From NCBI RefSeq assembly GCF_021129155.1, contig NZ_JAJOMC010000029.1, forward strand, positions 1 through 52,947: a stretch of DNA of 52,947 nt, written 5' to 3'. Below the pieces are notes generated by a model. That model saw only the letters and a program-made list of their open reading frames with translations. It did no database searches and was not told where the DNA came from. The translations under genes and the position numbers were made by a program. Numbering within the stretch: position 1 is the first letter of the stretch; each line of letters begins with the position of its first letter. Below are positions 34,372 through 43,145 of the stretch, piece after piece. Source of the DNA: Arthrobacter sp. AK04. Lineage in GTDB: Bacteria; Actinomycetota; Actinomycetes; Actinomycetales; Micrococcaceae.

Positions 34372-35241
34372 ATGAACAGCCCCATCATGATCGCCTGCGC
34401 CCATGGGACGTCCAGCACACAGGGAGCCGCGGAGGTCAACGCCCTGCGCGCCGCCATCGCCGGACTGCGCCCCGGACTGGACGTCCGCGAGGCCTATGTG
34501 GACGTCCAGCAGCCGGACCTGGTGGACGTGGTGGCTGGCCTGCCCGAGGGGGAGGCCGCCGTCGTGGTTCCGCTGCTGCTCAGCGTGGGCTACCACGTGA
34601 AAGTGGACATCGCGCGGGCGGTGAAGAGCCGGCCGGGCAGTGCCGCGGCCGCGCCGCTGGGGCCTGATCCGCGCCTGGCCGCGCTGCTCGACCAGCGGCT
34701 GCGCGAGGCCGGCGTGACGGACAACGACGTGATCGTCCTGGCCGCGGCGGGCTCCTCCAACCCCAACGCCGCCATCAGCGTCGAGGAACTGCTGGGCCAG
34801 CTCCGGGAGCTGCGGTCCAACCGGATAGTGGCCGCCTACGGTGCCTCCGCAAAGCCTTCCGTGCCCGACGCCGTCGCGATGCTTCGCGAGGAGCTGGAAG
34901 GCGGTGCCGGGGCGGGTGAGTCCGCAGGAGCGGTCGACGTCGGCGGGCGCGTGGTGATTGCCTCCTACCTCCTGGCGCCGGGCTTCTTCCACGACCAGCT
35001 CGCCAAGGCCGGGGCCGACGTCGTGACCGAACCCCTGCTGCCGTCCCCGGTAATGGCCGAGATCGCGCTGGACAGGTATGACGCCGCCGTCGAAAAAGCC
35101 CGTCAAGCGGCCGCCCACGCGCCAGCTGAAACAACAGCACAGGCCCCCCAAAAGGCCCCCGCGGAACCGGCCACAAATGCACAGCAGGGTGGCTTGTTCA
35201 AGGCTGTCCGGCGTTTCGTGACGAAATATTTCCCTAGGTGA
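34372..35241 (+). CDS. Sirohydrochlorin chelatase (CbiX/SirB family)
   Basis: The 289-residue protein has two CbiX-type half domains: MIACAHGTSS at the N-terminus (His11 as metal ligand), VVPLLLSVGYHVKVDIARA, then VIVLAAAGSSNPNA and VIASYLLAPGFFHDQLA. It would insert iron into sirohydrochlorin to make siroheme, the cofactor of the sulfite reductase encoded next. The C-terminal ~40 residues are an Ala/Pro/Gln-rich tail. TACGCT ends seven bases before the ATG at 34372, so the mRNA is probably leaderless. It leads the sulfate assimilation cluster with a 54-bp gap to the next gene. Confidence 0.9.
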   Translation: MNSPIMIACAHGTSSTQGAAEVNALRAAIAGLRPGLDVREAYVDVQQPDLVDVVAGLPEGEAAVVVPLLLSVGYHVKVDIARAVKSRPGSAAAAPLGPDPRLAALLDQRLREAGVTDNDVIVLAAAGSSNPNAAISVEELLGQLRELRSNRIVAAYGASAKPSVPDAVAMLREELEGGAGAGESAGAVDVGGRVVIASYLLAPGFFHDQLAKAGADVVTEPLLPSPVMAEIALDRYDAAVEKARQAAAHAPAETTAQAPQKAPAEPATNAQQGGLFKAVRRFVTKYFPR

Positions 35242-35258
35242 CTTAGCGTTTCCGGGCC

Positions 35259-35296
35259 TTTGTGACGCTCTTCGGGCGGGACCTACAGTCGATGCA
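35259..35296 (+). promoter_or_regulatory. Promoter of the sulfite reductase operon
   Basis: TTGTGA (35260-35265) and TACAGT (35284-35289) form -35 and -10 boxes with an 18-bp spacer. Transcription would begin at the ATG (35296), leaving no leader. The -35 lies in TTTGTGACGC, which recurs upstream of the siroheme synthase gene. Confidence 0.6.
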
Positions 35297-37041
35297 TGAC
35301 TGATACAGCTCTAGCCGGAGCGCCGGCGGATTCCGCTGCCGCGAAGCGCCCGGCCCGCCCGTCCCGTCCCGCCGCGAAGCCGCACGGGCAGTGGAAAGTG
35401 GACGGCAAAACGCCCCTGAACGCCAACGAAACCTGGAAACAGGAAGACGACGGCCTGAACGTGCGCGAGCGTATCGAGACCATCTACTCCAAGGAAGGCT
35501 TCGACGCCATCCCCGGCCAGGACCTGCACGGCCGGTTCCGCTGGTGGGGCCTCTACACCCAGCGCAAGCCCGGGATCGACGGCGGCAAGACCGCAACGCT
35601 TGAGCCGCACGAGCTCGAGGACAAGTACTTCATGCTCCGGGTCCGGATCGACGGCGGCGCCCTCACCACCGAGCAGCTGCGCGTCATCGGCCAGATTTCC
35701 GTGGACTTCGCCCGGGATTCCGCCGATCTCACGGACCGGCAGAACATCCAGCTGCACTGGATCCGCGTGGAGGACATCCCCGAGATCTGGACCCGCCTGG
35801 AGGGTGTTGGCCTGTCCACCACCGAGGCCTGCGGCGACGTTCCCCGCGTGATCCTGGGTTCGCCCGTGGCCGGCATCGCCAAGGACGAGATCATCGACCC
35901 CACCCCGCTCATCGAGGAGCTGGGGGAGCGGTTCATCGGCAACCCGCTGCTGTCCAACCTGCCGCGCAAGTACAAGACCGCGATCACCGGCCACCCCAGC
36001 CAGGACGTGGTCCACGAGATCAACGACTTCGCACTGGTGGGTGTCCGCCACCCCGAACTCGGCGTCGGCTACGACCTCTGGGCCGGCGGTGCGCTGTCCA
36101 CCAACCCGATGCTCGGCAAGCGCCTGGGTGCGTTCGTGACCCCGGAGCAGGCCGCGGATGTGTGGCTCGGCGTCACCAGCATCTTCCGTGACTACGGCTA
36201 CCGGCGCATGCGCACCAAGGCCCGCCTTAAGTTCCTGATGGCGGACTGGGGTCCGGAGAAGTTCCGCCAGATCCTGGAGGACGAATACCTGGGCTACAAG
36301 CTGGCTGACGGTCCGGCCGCACCCAAGCCCACCACCCCCGGTGACCACATCGGCGTGCACGAACAGAAGGACGGGAAGTTCTTCATTGGCGCCACCCCGC
36401 TGGCCGGCCGCCTCTCCGGCGCCGCGCTGGTCAAGCTCGCCGACACCCTCGAGGCCCGAGGCTCCTACCGGCTGCGCACCACCCCGCACCAGAAGCTCGT
36501 CGTCCTCGACGTCGAGAAGGACCAGGTGGAGCCCCTCGTGGCAGAGCTGGACGCGCTGGGCCTGTCCGCCCGCCCGTCCGTGTTCCGCCGCGGCACCATC
36601 GCCTGCACCGGCATCGAGTACTGCAAGCTGGCCATCGTGGAGACCAAGTACACGGCCGCCACCGCAGTTGCCGAGCTGGAGCGCCGCCTGGCCGACCTCG
36701 CCGCGTCCGGCGAGCTGCCGCACGCGCTGTCCCTGCACATCAACGGCTGCCCCAACTCCTGCGCCCGCATCCAGACCGCGGACATCGGCCTCAAGGGCAT
36801 GATGCTTCCAACGCCCGACGGCGACCCCTCCCCGGGTTTCCAGGTCCACCTGGGCGGCGGGCTGGCTTCCAACGAGCGCGAGGAAGCAGGCCTGGGACGC
36901 ACCGTCCGCGGCCTCAAGGTGTACGTCGATGACCTGCCCGACTACGTGGAGCGCGTTGTCCGCACCTTCGTGGCCCAGCGCGCCGCGGGCCAGACCTTCG
37001 CCGAGTGGGCCCACGCAGCGGACGAGGAGGCACTCCAGTGA
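35296..37041 (+). CDS. Ferredoxin-type nitrite/sulfite reductase
   Basis: This 581-residue siroheme/4Fe-4S enzyme reduces sulfite to sulfide with six electrons. The cluster-binding pattern is complete: CTGIEYC (Cys437 and Cys443, C-x5-C) and CPNSC (Cys485 and Cys489, C-x3-C, in HINGCPNSCARIQ). Other landmarks are the ferrodoxin-like repeats DLTDRQNIQLHWIRVEDIPE and YRLRTTPHQKLVVLDV. The linked cysH, cysD and cysN make sulfite, not nitrite, the likely substrate. It starts at an ATG that coincides with the predicted transcript start and overlaps cysH by 4 bp (GTGA). Confidence 0.95.
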   Translation: MTDTALAGAPADSAAAKRPARPSRPAAKPHGQWKVDGKTPLNANETWKQEDDGLNVRERIETIYSKEGFDAIPGQDLHGRFRWWGLYTQRKPGIDGGKTATLEPHELEDKYFMLRVRIDGGALTTEQLRVIGQISVDFARDSADLTDRQNIQLHWIRVEDIPEIWTRLEGVGLSTTEACGDVPRVILGSPVAGIAKDEIIDPTPLIEELGERFIGNPLLSNLPRKYKTAITGHPSQDVVHEINDFALVGVRHPELGVGYDLWAGGALSTNPMLGKRLGAFVTPEQAADVWLGVTSIFRDYGYRRMRTKARLKFLMADWGPEKFRQILEDEYLGYKLADGPAAPKPTTPGDHIGVHEQKDGKFFIGATPLAGRLSGAALVKLADTLEARGSYRLRTTPHQKLVVLDVEKDQVEPLVAELDALGLSARPSVFRRGTIACTGIEYCKLAIVETKYTAATAVAELERRLADLAASGELPHALSLHINGCPNSCARIQTADIGLKGMMLPTPDGDPSPGFQVHLGGGLASNEREEAGLGRTVRGLKVYVDDLPDYVERVVRTFVAQRAAGQTFAEWAHAADEEALQ

Positions 37042-37886
37042 ATCCCCAGCCACTCCCCAACCTCGCAAGCTCGGCCGGGGGCCCCGGTGGCCGTGGGCCC
37101 AAGCACGCAGCCGGCATCAACCCGGTGGTTGCACCAGCTGAGGCCGCCGCGCAGGTTGAGGCCACCGTGGCAGCCGCCGCTCCCAAGCTCCGCTCCCACG
37201 AAGAGCTGAAGGCCATCGCCGAAGCCGGCGCGGCAGAGCTCGGCTGGGACGCCCCCGCCCGCGATGTCATCGCCTGGGTGGAGCGCAACTTCGAACTGCC
37301 CGCCGTCGCCGTCGCCTGCTCCATGGCCGACGCCGTCCTGCCCGCGCTGGTCGCGGACCAAATGCCCGGCGTCGACGTCCTGTTCCTGGAGACCGGCTAC
37401 CACTTCCCGGAAACCTACGCCACGCGCGACGAGGTGGCCGCGAACCTCCGCGTCAACGTGGTGGACGTGCTTCCGGAGAACACCGTGGAACAGCAGGACC
37501 GGCTCCTGGGCAAGGACCTGTTCGCCCGCGACGCCGCCCAGTGCTGCGCCCTCCGCAAGGTGGCCCCGCTGCGCCGCACCCTGTCCGGCTACGAACTGTG
37601 GTTCACCGGCGTCCGCCGCGATGAAGCCCCCACCCGGACCAACACCCCGCTGGTCACCTGGGACGATGCCAACGGCCTGGTCAAGGTGAACCCGGTGGCC
37701 GCGTGGACGTTCGACCAGCTGGTCCAGTACTCGGACGACAACCTGCTGCCCGTCAACCCGCTGCTTTCCCAGGGTTACCCCTCCATTGGCTGCCAGCCCT
37801 GCACCCGGAAGGTGGCGCCGGGCGACGACCCCCGCGCCGGCCGCTGGGCAGGGACCGACAAGACAGAATGCGGACTACACGTATGA
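37038..37886 (+). CDS. cysH: APS/PAPS reductase (CysH), iron-sulfur type
   Basis: The 282-residue enzyme reduces adenylyl sulfate to sulfite with thioredoxin. It has the substrate loop ETGYHFPET, the Cys-Cys pair in AAQCCALRKV and the Cys-x2-Cys in IGCQPCTRKV. Together these bind a 4Fe-4S cluster and indicate APS rather than PAPS specificity. The catalytic cysteine lies in the C-terminal ECGLH. The GTG start overlaps the sulfite reductase stop, and its stop overlaps the cysD start (ATGA). The first ~45 residues are a variable Pro/Ala-rich extension. Confidence 0.95.
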   Translation: MNPQPLPNLASSAGGPGGRGPKHAAGINPVVAPAEAAAQVEATVAAAAPKLRSHEELKAIAEAGAAELGWDAPARDVIAWVERNFELPAVAVACSMADAVLPALVADQMPGVDVLFLETGYHFPETYATRDEVAANLRVNVVDVLPENTVEQQDRLLGKDLFARDAAQCCALRKVAPLRRTLSGYELWFTGVRRDEAPTRTNTPLVTWDDANGLVKVNPVAAWTFDQLVQYSDDNLLPVNPLLSQGYPSIGCQPCTRKVAPGDDPRAGRWAGTDKTECGLHV

Positions 37887-38830
37887 GCACTTACTTAACC
37901 GAGGAGACCACCCAGGTGACTGAAGCTGCCGTTTCCACGCGCCTCTCCAGCCTGGACACCCTCGAGTCCGAGGCGATCCACATCATCCGCGAGGTTGTTG
38001 CCGAGTTCGAGAAGCCCGCGCTGCTGTTCTCCGGCGGCAAGGACTCCGTGGTGATGCTGCACCTGGCCACCAAGGCCTTCTGGCCGGGCAAGGTTCCGTT
38101 CCCGGTGCTGCACGTGGACACCGGCCACAACTTCCCCGAGGTCATCGACTTCCGCGACCGCACTGTTGAGCGCCTGAACCTGAAGCTCGTGGTGGGCTCC
38201 GTGCAGGAGTTCATTGACCGCGGCGAGCTCGCTGAGCGCGCCGACGGCACCCGCAACCCGCTGCAGACGGTTCCGCTGCTGGACGCCATCCAGCAGAACA
38301 AGTTCGACGCCGTGTTCGGCGGCGGCCGCCGCGACGAGGACAAGGCCCGCGCCAAGGAGCGTATCCTGAGCCTCCGCGACGAGTTCGGCCAGTGGGACCC
38401 GCGCAACCAGCGCCCCGAGCTGTGGAACCTTTACAACGGCCGCCACACCGTGGGCCAGCACGTCCGCGCGTTCCCTATCAGCAACTGGACCGAGCTGGAC
38501 ATCTGGCGCTACATCGAGCGCGAGAACATTGAGCTGCCCGGCCTGTACTACGCCCACGAGCGCGAGGTCTTCGCCCGCGACGGCATGTGGCGCGCAGTGG
38601 GCGAGGTCTCCCAGCCGCTGCCGCACGAGGATGTCATTACCAAGACCGTCCGTTACCGCACCGTGGGGGACATGTCCTGCACCGGCGCCGTGGAGTCGGA
38701 CGCGTACACGGTGGCCGACGTTGTGGTCGAAGTTGCTGCCTCCACCCTGACCGAACGTGGCGCCACCCGGGCAGATGACCGCATCTCCGAGGCCGCCATG
38801 GAAGACCGCAAGAAGGACGGGTATTTCTAA
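37883..38830 (+). CDS. cysD: Sulfate adenylyltransferase subunit 2 (CysD)
   Basis: The 315-residue protein is the nucleotidyl-transfer subunit of ATP sulfurylase, which makes APS from sulfate and ATP with GTP hydrolysis by CysN. The PP-loop motif LLFSGGKDSVVMLHLA, the VLHVDTGHNFPEVIDFRD segment and the C-terminal DRISEAAMEDRKKDGYF are all diagnostic. The frame can be extended upstream, but that part is cysH. The ATGA overlap fixes the start at 37883. Confidence 0.96.
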   Translation: MSTYLTEETTQVTEAAVSTRLSSLDTLESEAIHIIREVVAEFEKPALLFSGGKDSVVMLHLATKAFWPGKVPFPVLHVDTGHNFPEVIDFRDRTVERLNLKLVVGSVQEFIDRGELAERADGTRNPLQTVPLLDAIQQNKFDAVFGGGRRDEDKARAKERILSLRDEFGQWDPRNQRPELWNLYNGRHTVGQHVRAFPISNWTELDIWRYIERENIELPGLYYAHEREVFARDGMWRAVGEVSQPLPHEDVITKTVRYRTVGDMSCTGAVESDAYTVADVVVEVAASTLTERGATRADDRISEAAMEDRKKDGYF

Positions 38831-40240
38831 ATGAGCACGATTTCCGAGATTTCGACAGGCTCACTCACCGAAGGCCTGCCCACCACTTTGTTCCGCTTCG
38901 CCACCGCAGGCTCGGTCGACGACGGCAAGTCCACTTTGGTGGGCCGCCTCCTGCACGATTCCAAGGCCATCCTGGCTGACACCCTCGACGCCGTTGCCCG
39001 CACCTCAGCGGACCGCGGCTTCGGCGGGGAAAAAGGCGGCATCGACCTGGCCCTGCTGACCGACGGCCTGCGTGCCGAGCGCGAACAGGGCATCACCATC
39101 GACGTGGCCTACCGTTACTTCGCCACTGACCGGCGCAGCTTCATCCTGGCCGACTGCCCCGGGCACGTGCAGTACACCAAGAACACGGTGACAGGCGCGT
39201 CCACCGCGGATGCCGTCGTCGTACTCATTGACGCCCGCAAGGGTGTCCTGGAGCAGACCCGGCGGCACCTGTCCGTGCTTCAGTTGCTGCGCGTGGCGCA
39301 CGTCATTGTGGCCGTGAACAAGATCGACCTGGTGGACTTCAGCGAGTCCGTGTTCCGTGACATCGAGGCGGACGTGCAGCAGGTGGGCCGCGAGCTGGGC
39401 CTCGGCTCGGACGGAATTACGGACCTGCTGGTGGTTCCCGTGTCCGCGCTCGACGGCGACAACGTGGTGGACCGCTCCGAGCGCACCCCCTGGTACACCG
39501 GCCCGGCGCTGCTCGAGGTCCTCGAAACCCTGCCGGCCGCCGATGAGCTGGAAAGCCACCTGGAGAGCTTCCGCTTCCCGGTGCAGCTGGTCATCCGGCC
39601 GCAGGGTGCCCTGGCCCCCGACGCCGTGGCCGCCGGCCTGGACGTGGAGGCCTACCGCGACTACCGTGCGTATGCCGGCCAGATCACCGAAGGTTCGGTC
39701 AAGGTGGGGGACAAGGTCTCCGTCCTGACGCCCGGCCAGGACCCCCGCACCACCACTGTGGTGGGCATCGACTTCGCCGGCGCCTCGCTGGAGGAAGCCG
39801 CCGCGCCGCAGTCCGTGGCGATTCGCCTGGCGGAGGAGTTCGACGTCGCCCGCGGTGACACCATCGCCGCCGCCGGCACCGTCCGCGAAGCCTCCGCCGA
39901 CCTGTACGCAGCACTGTGCTGGCTGTCCCCGAAGCCGCTGCGCGAGGGCCAGAAGGTGCTGGTCAAGCACGGCACCCGAACCGTGCAGGCACTGGTCCGC
40001 AACGTGTCCGGCAAGCTGGACCTCGCGTCCTTCAAGCTGGAGCCCGCCTCCAACCTGGAACTCAACGACATCGGCCACGCGCAGCTCCGGCTCGCCGCGC
40101 CGCTGCCGCTCGAGAACTACTTGCACCACCGCCGTACCGGCGCGTTCCTGGTGATCGACCCGCTGGATGGCAACACCCTTGCTGCCGGACTGGTAAAGGA
40201 CCACCCGGGCGACCATGAGGACGAGCGCTACAGCATCTGA
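38831..40240 (+). CDS. cysN: Sulfate adenylyltransferase subunit 1 (CysN), GTPase
   Basis: This 469-residue EF-Tu-like GTPase activates CysD. It has G1 GSVDDGKST (27-35), the switch EREQGITIDVAYRYF, G3 DCPGH and G4 NKID. Beta-barrel domains follow. There is no C-terminal APS kinase (CysC) domain. This fits the APS-type CysH upstream, because PAPS is not needed. The ATG follows the cysD stop with no gap, and a strong hairpin lies 10 bp after the stop codon. Confidence 0.96.
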   Translation: MSTISEISTGSLTEGLPTTLFRFATAGSVDDGKSTLVGRLLHDSKAILADTLDAVARTSADRGFGGEKGGIDLALLTDGLRAEREQGITIDVAYRYFATDRRSFILADCPGHVQYTKNTVTGASTADAVVVLIDARKGVLEQTRRHLSVLQLLRVAHVIVAVNKIDLVDFSESVFRDIEADVQQVGRELGLGSDGITDLLVVPVSALDGDNVVDRSERTPWYTGPALLEVLETLPAADELESHLESFRFPVQLVIRPQGALAPDAVAAGLDVEAYRDYRAYAGQITEGSVKVGDKVSVLTPGQDPRTTTVVGIDFAGASLEEAAAPQSVAIRLAEEFDVARGDTIAAAGTVREASADLYAALCWLSPKPLREGQKVLVKHGTRTVQALVRNVSGKLDLASFKLEPASNLELNDIGHAQLRLAAPLPLENYLHHRRTGAFLVIDPLDGNTLAAGLVKDHPGDHEDERYSI

Positions 40241-40249
40241 TTTTTCCTG

Positions 40250-40310
40250 AACCGCGGCTTGTTCGCAGATCCTGGCCTTGATGGTCCGGATTCGCGTACA
40301 AGCCGCGGTT
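40250..40310 (+). terminator. Terminator of the sulfate assimilation operon
   Basis: AACCGCGGCTTGT and ACAAGCCGCGGTT form a perfect 13-bp stem with a 35-base loop, followed by TTGTTGT. Confidence 0.8.
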
Positions 40311-40470
40311 TTGTTGTCTCCGGCGGTGAGTACCGGCAGCAGCCATCAGTGCTGTCCTGTTCAAATCCAAGTACTCGCTACTCGTGCGGGGTGCTGCAAC
40401 ACCAAGACTTAATGGTCAGCGGGGGCACCAGCTTCCTTTGGGACATGGACGCAACAGCTGAGGAGGCACC

Positions 40471-41247
40471 ATGCCGGCCATCCAAGAGTGGAAAACCCGG
40501 GCGGCAGGGCACCTGCGGCGGGACTCCGAGGACTGGAAAATCTCCCCCCGCCATGAGCGGCTGCTCATACTGACTCCCTTCATCATCGCCGTGGTTGCCG
40601 CGGCAGCCCTCCCGTTCAAGGACTTCTACCTCTGGCTGGTCAACGAGGACTCCCTGATCGAATGGCTCCAGTTTGCCTGCCTGCTGGCGGCCAGCATCTT
40701 TCTGCCCCTCATCACGGTGTACCTGGTCCGGGCCAAACGCTGGGGCATTGCCGCGCTCTACGGGGTTGTGGCACTGGGGGTCTGGTTCCTCACGGGTGAG
40801 GAGATCTCCTGGGGCCAGCGCATCTTCGGCTGGGCCACGCCCGAATCCCTGAACGAGGTCAACCGCCAGGGCGAGACCACTGTGCACAATATCCGCGGCG
40901 TGCAGGAACTGGTCCCGGCGGCCATGCTCCTCGCGAGCCTCTATGGCGCCTGTGCCCCGCTGGTATGGGCTGCCATGGGAAAACGGTGGGAGAACCTGAA
41001 GTCCAGGCGCCTGCTAATCCCGCCGCTGAGCCTGGTGCCGGCCTTCGCACTGGCCGCCGGCTACCGCCTTTTCCGCCTGCTGATCTGGCCGGAGCCCACC
41101 TTCGTTATTTCCGAGTATGCCGAGGCGATGGAACTGTGCCTGTACTTCGCGCTCGCCATGTTCTGCTGGTTCAACCTGCGCCTGCTGCGCGAGCCGGAGC
41201 CGGGCCTGCGGCAGCAGCCGCGGGGCCTGCACCGCAGGACGGCGTAG
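40471..41247 (+). CDS. Multi-pass membrane protein of unknown function
   Basis: The 258-residue protein has about six hydrophobic helices and the conserved-looking loop LTGEEISWGQRIFGWATPES between helices 3 and 4. Proteins with a GEEISWGQR motif form a family of uncharacterised bacterial membrane proteins. A GAGGAGG ribosome site precedes the ATG. It appears monocistronic, after the cysN terminator and convergent with an SRPBCC gene. No function can be assigned. Confidence 0.78.
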   Translation: MPAIQEWKTRAAGHLRRDSEDWKISPRHERLLILTPFIIAVVAAAALPFKDFYLWLVNEDSLIEWLQFACLLAASIFLPLITVYLVRAKRWGIAALYGVVALGVWFLTGEEISWGQRIFGWATPESLNEVNRQGETTVHNIRGVQELVPAAMLLASLYGACAPLVWAAMGKRWENLKSRRLLIPPLSLVPAFALAAGYRLFRLLIWPEPTFVISEYAEAMELCLYFALAMFCWFNLRLLREPEPGLRQQPRGLHRRTA

Positions 41248-41273
41248 GCTCCAGCCCGCGCTGGCGTCCGGCC

Positions 41274-41705
41274 TTAGCTTTCCAGGACTGATTTGAGTTT
41301 CTGCAGGTCCTTGCGGGTTTGCCGGCGGATCATTGGTGCCATGAACAGCCCTGCCAGCTTCGAGAAACCCGAGGGGCTCCCAGTGTTGCCGAGCGACATA
41401 CGGGTCCCGCCGTCGTCGTCCGTCCAGGTGTAGGTGGTCTGCATGGGGAACGGGCCCTGAGCCGTCCGCATCACAAGCCTTTCGCCGGGGACATAGTCAA
41501 CAAACTCATAGGTGTAGTTGAGCTCGCGGCCCAGGAACCTGGCCGTGAAGGCAACCTTGGTGCCAGTGCCTAGCGGTCCGGTGGTCAGGCGCTGCGACTT
41601 ATGGATGTTCACGTACCACTTGGGCGCGTTGTCCGGGTTGGCTGCATAGCCTGCCACCTCTGTGCGGGGGCAATTGATGAGGATGTCGGTCCGGACGTCC
41701 ACCAT
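41274..41705 (-). CDS. SRPBCC (polyketide cyclase/START-like) family protein
   Basis: The 143-residue protein is a single helix-grip domain: VDVRTDILINCPRTEVAGYA, PLGTGTKVAFTARFLGRELN and YTYEFVDYVPGERLVMRTAQ, a common pattern of polyketide_cyc2-type SRPBCC proteins. Such proteins hold hydrophobic ligands. The ligand here is unknown. AAAGGAGA lies at good spacing to the ATG at 41705, so the longer frame to 41966 was rejected. It is divergent from rtcB. Confidence 0.85.
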   Translation of the reverse strand: MVDVRTDILINCPRTEVAGYAANPDNAPKWYVNIHKSQRLTTGPLGTGTKVAFTARFLGRELNYTYEFVDYVPGERLVMRTAQGPFPMQTTYTWTDDDGGTRMSLGNTGSPSGFSKLAGLFMAPMIRRQTRKDLQKLKSVLES

Positions 41706-41792
41706 GATGCGTCTCCTTTGGGGTGCCGTTGTATCGCCGGGGGTTAGCCTAGGAACCACGTTAGTCCCCGGCCGTCCCATGGGAGGCACCGC

Positions 41793-42959
41793 ATGGAAAC
41801 GATCAATCCGAAGCTCCTGAACTGGGCCTCGATCCTGGATGACAAGACCCGTGAGCAGGCGGTCCAGGCCTCGCAGCTGCCGTTCATCTATCCGCACCTT
41901 GCCCTGATGCCCGATGCGCACCTGGGAAAGGGCGCCACCGTGGGCTCGGTCATCCCCACCCTGCACGCGATCATGCCGGCGGCCGTGGGGGTTGATATTG
42001 GCTGCGGCATGATCGCAGTCCGGACCCAGTACTCCCTAAAGGACCTGCCCAGTGACCGGAAGAAACTGCGCGAGGACATCGAACGGGCCATTCCACTGTC
42101 CGCGGGACACAACAACAGGACCGTGCTGCCCACGGCTGAGCCAAGGATCGCGGAGCTGAAGAGACTGGCCGCGGAAGCAGGTTTCAACCCCGGGCAGTAC
42201 GTTGAGAAGTGGGATCTCCAGCTGGGCTCGCTCGGATCGGGCAACCACTTCATTGAGGTGTGCGCCGACGAGGCGGACGCCGTGTGGCTGTTCCTGCACT
42301 CCGGTTCGCGCGGCATCGGCAACAAGATCGCCCAGCACCACATCGGCGTCGCGCAGCACGTGGTCACCAAGAGGCGGATCCACCTGCCGGACCCTGACCT
42401 CGCCTACCTGGAGGAGGGCACACCGCAGTTCGACCGGTACATCGCGGAGCTGCGCTGGGCCCAGCACTTCGCGCTCCTGAACCGCGAAGAGATGATGGAC
42501 CGCGTCAGCGCACAGTTCGGCCGCTGGGTGGGCGGGCCCGTCACTGAGCTTGAGCGGGTCAACTGCCACCACAACTTCACCCAGCAGGAGGTCCATTACG
42601 GCAAGTCCGTCTGGGTGTCCCGCAAGGGCGCCATCAAAGCCGCGCCCGGCGATCCTGGACTTATCCCGGGGTCCATGGGGACGTCGTCGTACGTGGTGGA
42701 GGGCCTCGGCAACGTGGCGTCCCTGAACTCCTCGCCGCACGGGGCGGGCCGGGAATACTCACGCAACGCAGCCCGCAAAACGTTCTCCCTGGACGAACTG
42801 AAAAAGGCCATGCGGGGGATCGAGTTCCGGGCGTCGGAGGCGTTCATCGATGAGATACCCGCCGCTTACAAGCCCATCGACGTCGTTATGCAGGACGCCG
42901 CGGACCTGGTCACCGTCCGGCACAAGCTGCGGCAGCTGGTCAACGTCAAGGGAAACTGA
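41793..42959 (+). CDS. rtcB: RtcB-family RNA-splicing ligase
   Basis: This 388-residue ligase would join RNA ends bearing a 2',3'-cyclic phosphate or 3'-phosphate to a 5'-hydroxyl, using Mn and GTP. Metal and guanylate residues are in place: MPDAHLGKGATVGSV, GVDIGCGM (Cys ligand), GSLGSGNHFIE, HHNF, the SRKGAIKA segment, and SPHGAGR, whose histidine is guanylylated. It is of the short bacterial RtcB2-like kind. A GGGAGG ribosome site precedes the ATG. No archease, RtcA or RtcR gene is present. A terminator hairpin follows. Confidence 0.94.
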   Translation: METINPKLLNWASILDDKTREQAVQASQLPFIYPHLALMPDAHLGKGATVGSVIPTLHAIMPAAVGVDIGCGMIAVRTQYSLKDLPSDRKKLREDIERAIPLSAGHNNRTVLPTAEPRIAELKRLAAEAGFNPGQYVEKWDLQLGSLGSGNHFIEVCADEADAVWLFLHSGSRGIGNKIAQHHIGVAQHVVTKRRIHLPDPDLAYLEEGTPQFDRYIAELRWAQHFALLNREEMMDRVSAQFGRWVGGPVTELERVNCHHNFTQQEVHYGKSVWVSRKGAIKAAPGDPGLIPGSMGTSSYVVEGLGNVASLNSSPHGAGREYSRNAARKTFSLDELKKAMRGIEFRASEAFIDEIPAAYKPIDVVMQDAADLVTVRHKLRQLVNVKGN

Positions 42960-42989
42960 GCGGTCAAGGGCTGGCTGACGCCGCGCGAT

Positions 42990-43045
42990 CGCCGGAACGG
43001 TGCCACGGCACCGGAGCGGAACGGCGAGCGGGGACCGTTCCGGCG
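42990..43045 (+). terminator. Terminator after rtcB
   Basis: CGCCGGAACGGT and ACCGTTCCGGCG form a perfect 12-bp stem with a 32-base loop, 30 bp after the stop codon. Confidence 0.7.
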
Positions 43046-43110
43046 ACCCCGGCGAACAGCGTCCGAATATGACGCTAGATGAACCCGCGTGACCCCCCGT
43101 TTCCGCGTCA

Positions 43111-43139
43111 TTGAACGGGTTTGGGGCACTCCCTATGGT
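43111..43139 (+). promoter_or_regulatory. Promoter of the sulfonate-type ABC transporter operon
   Basis: TTGAAC (43111-43116) and TATGGT (43134-43139) are -35 and -10 boxes with a 17-bp spacer. The ATG at 43146 is six bases after the -10 box, so the transcript is predicted to be leaderless. Confidence 0.6.
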
Positions 43140-43145
43140 GAAACA

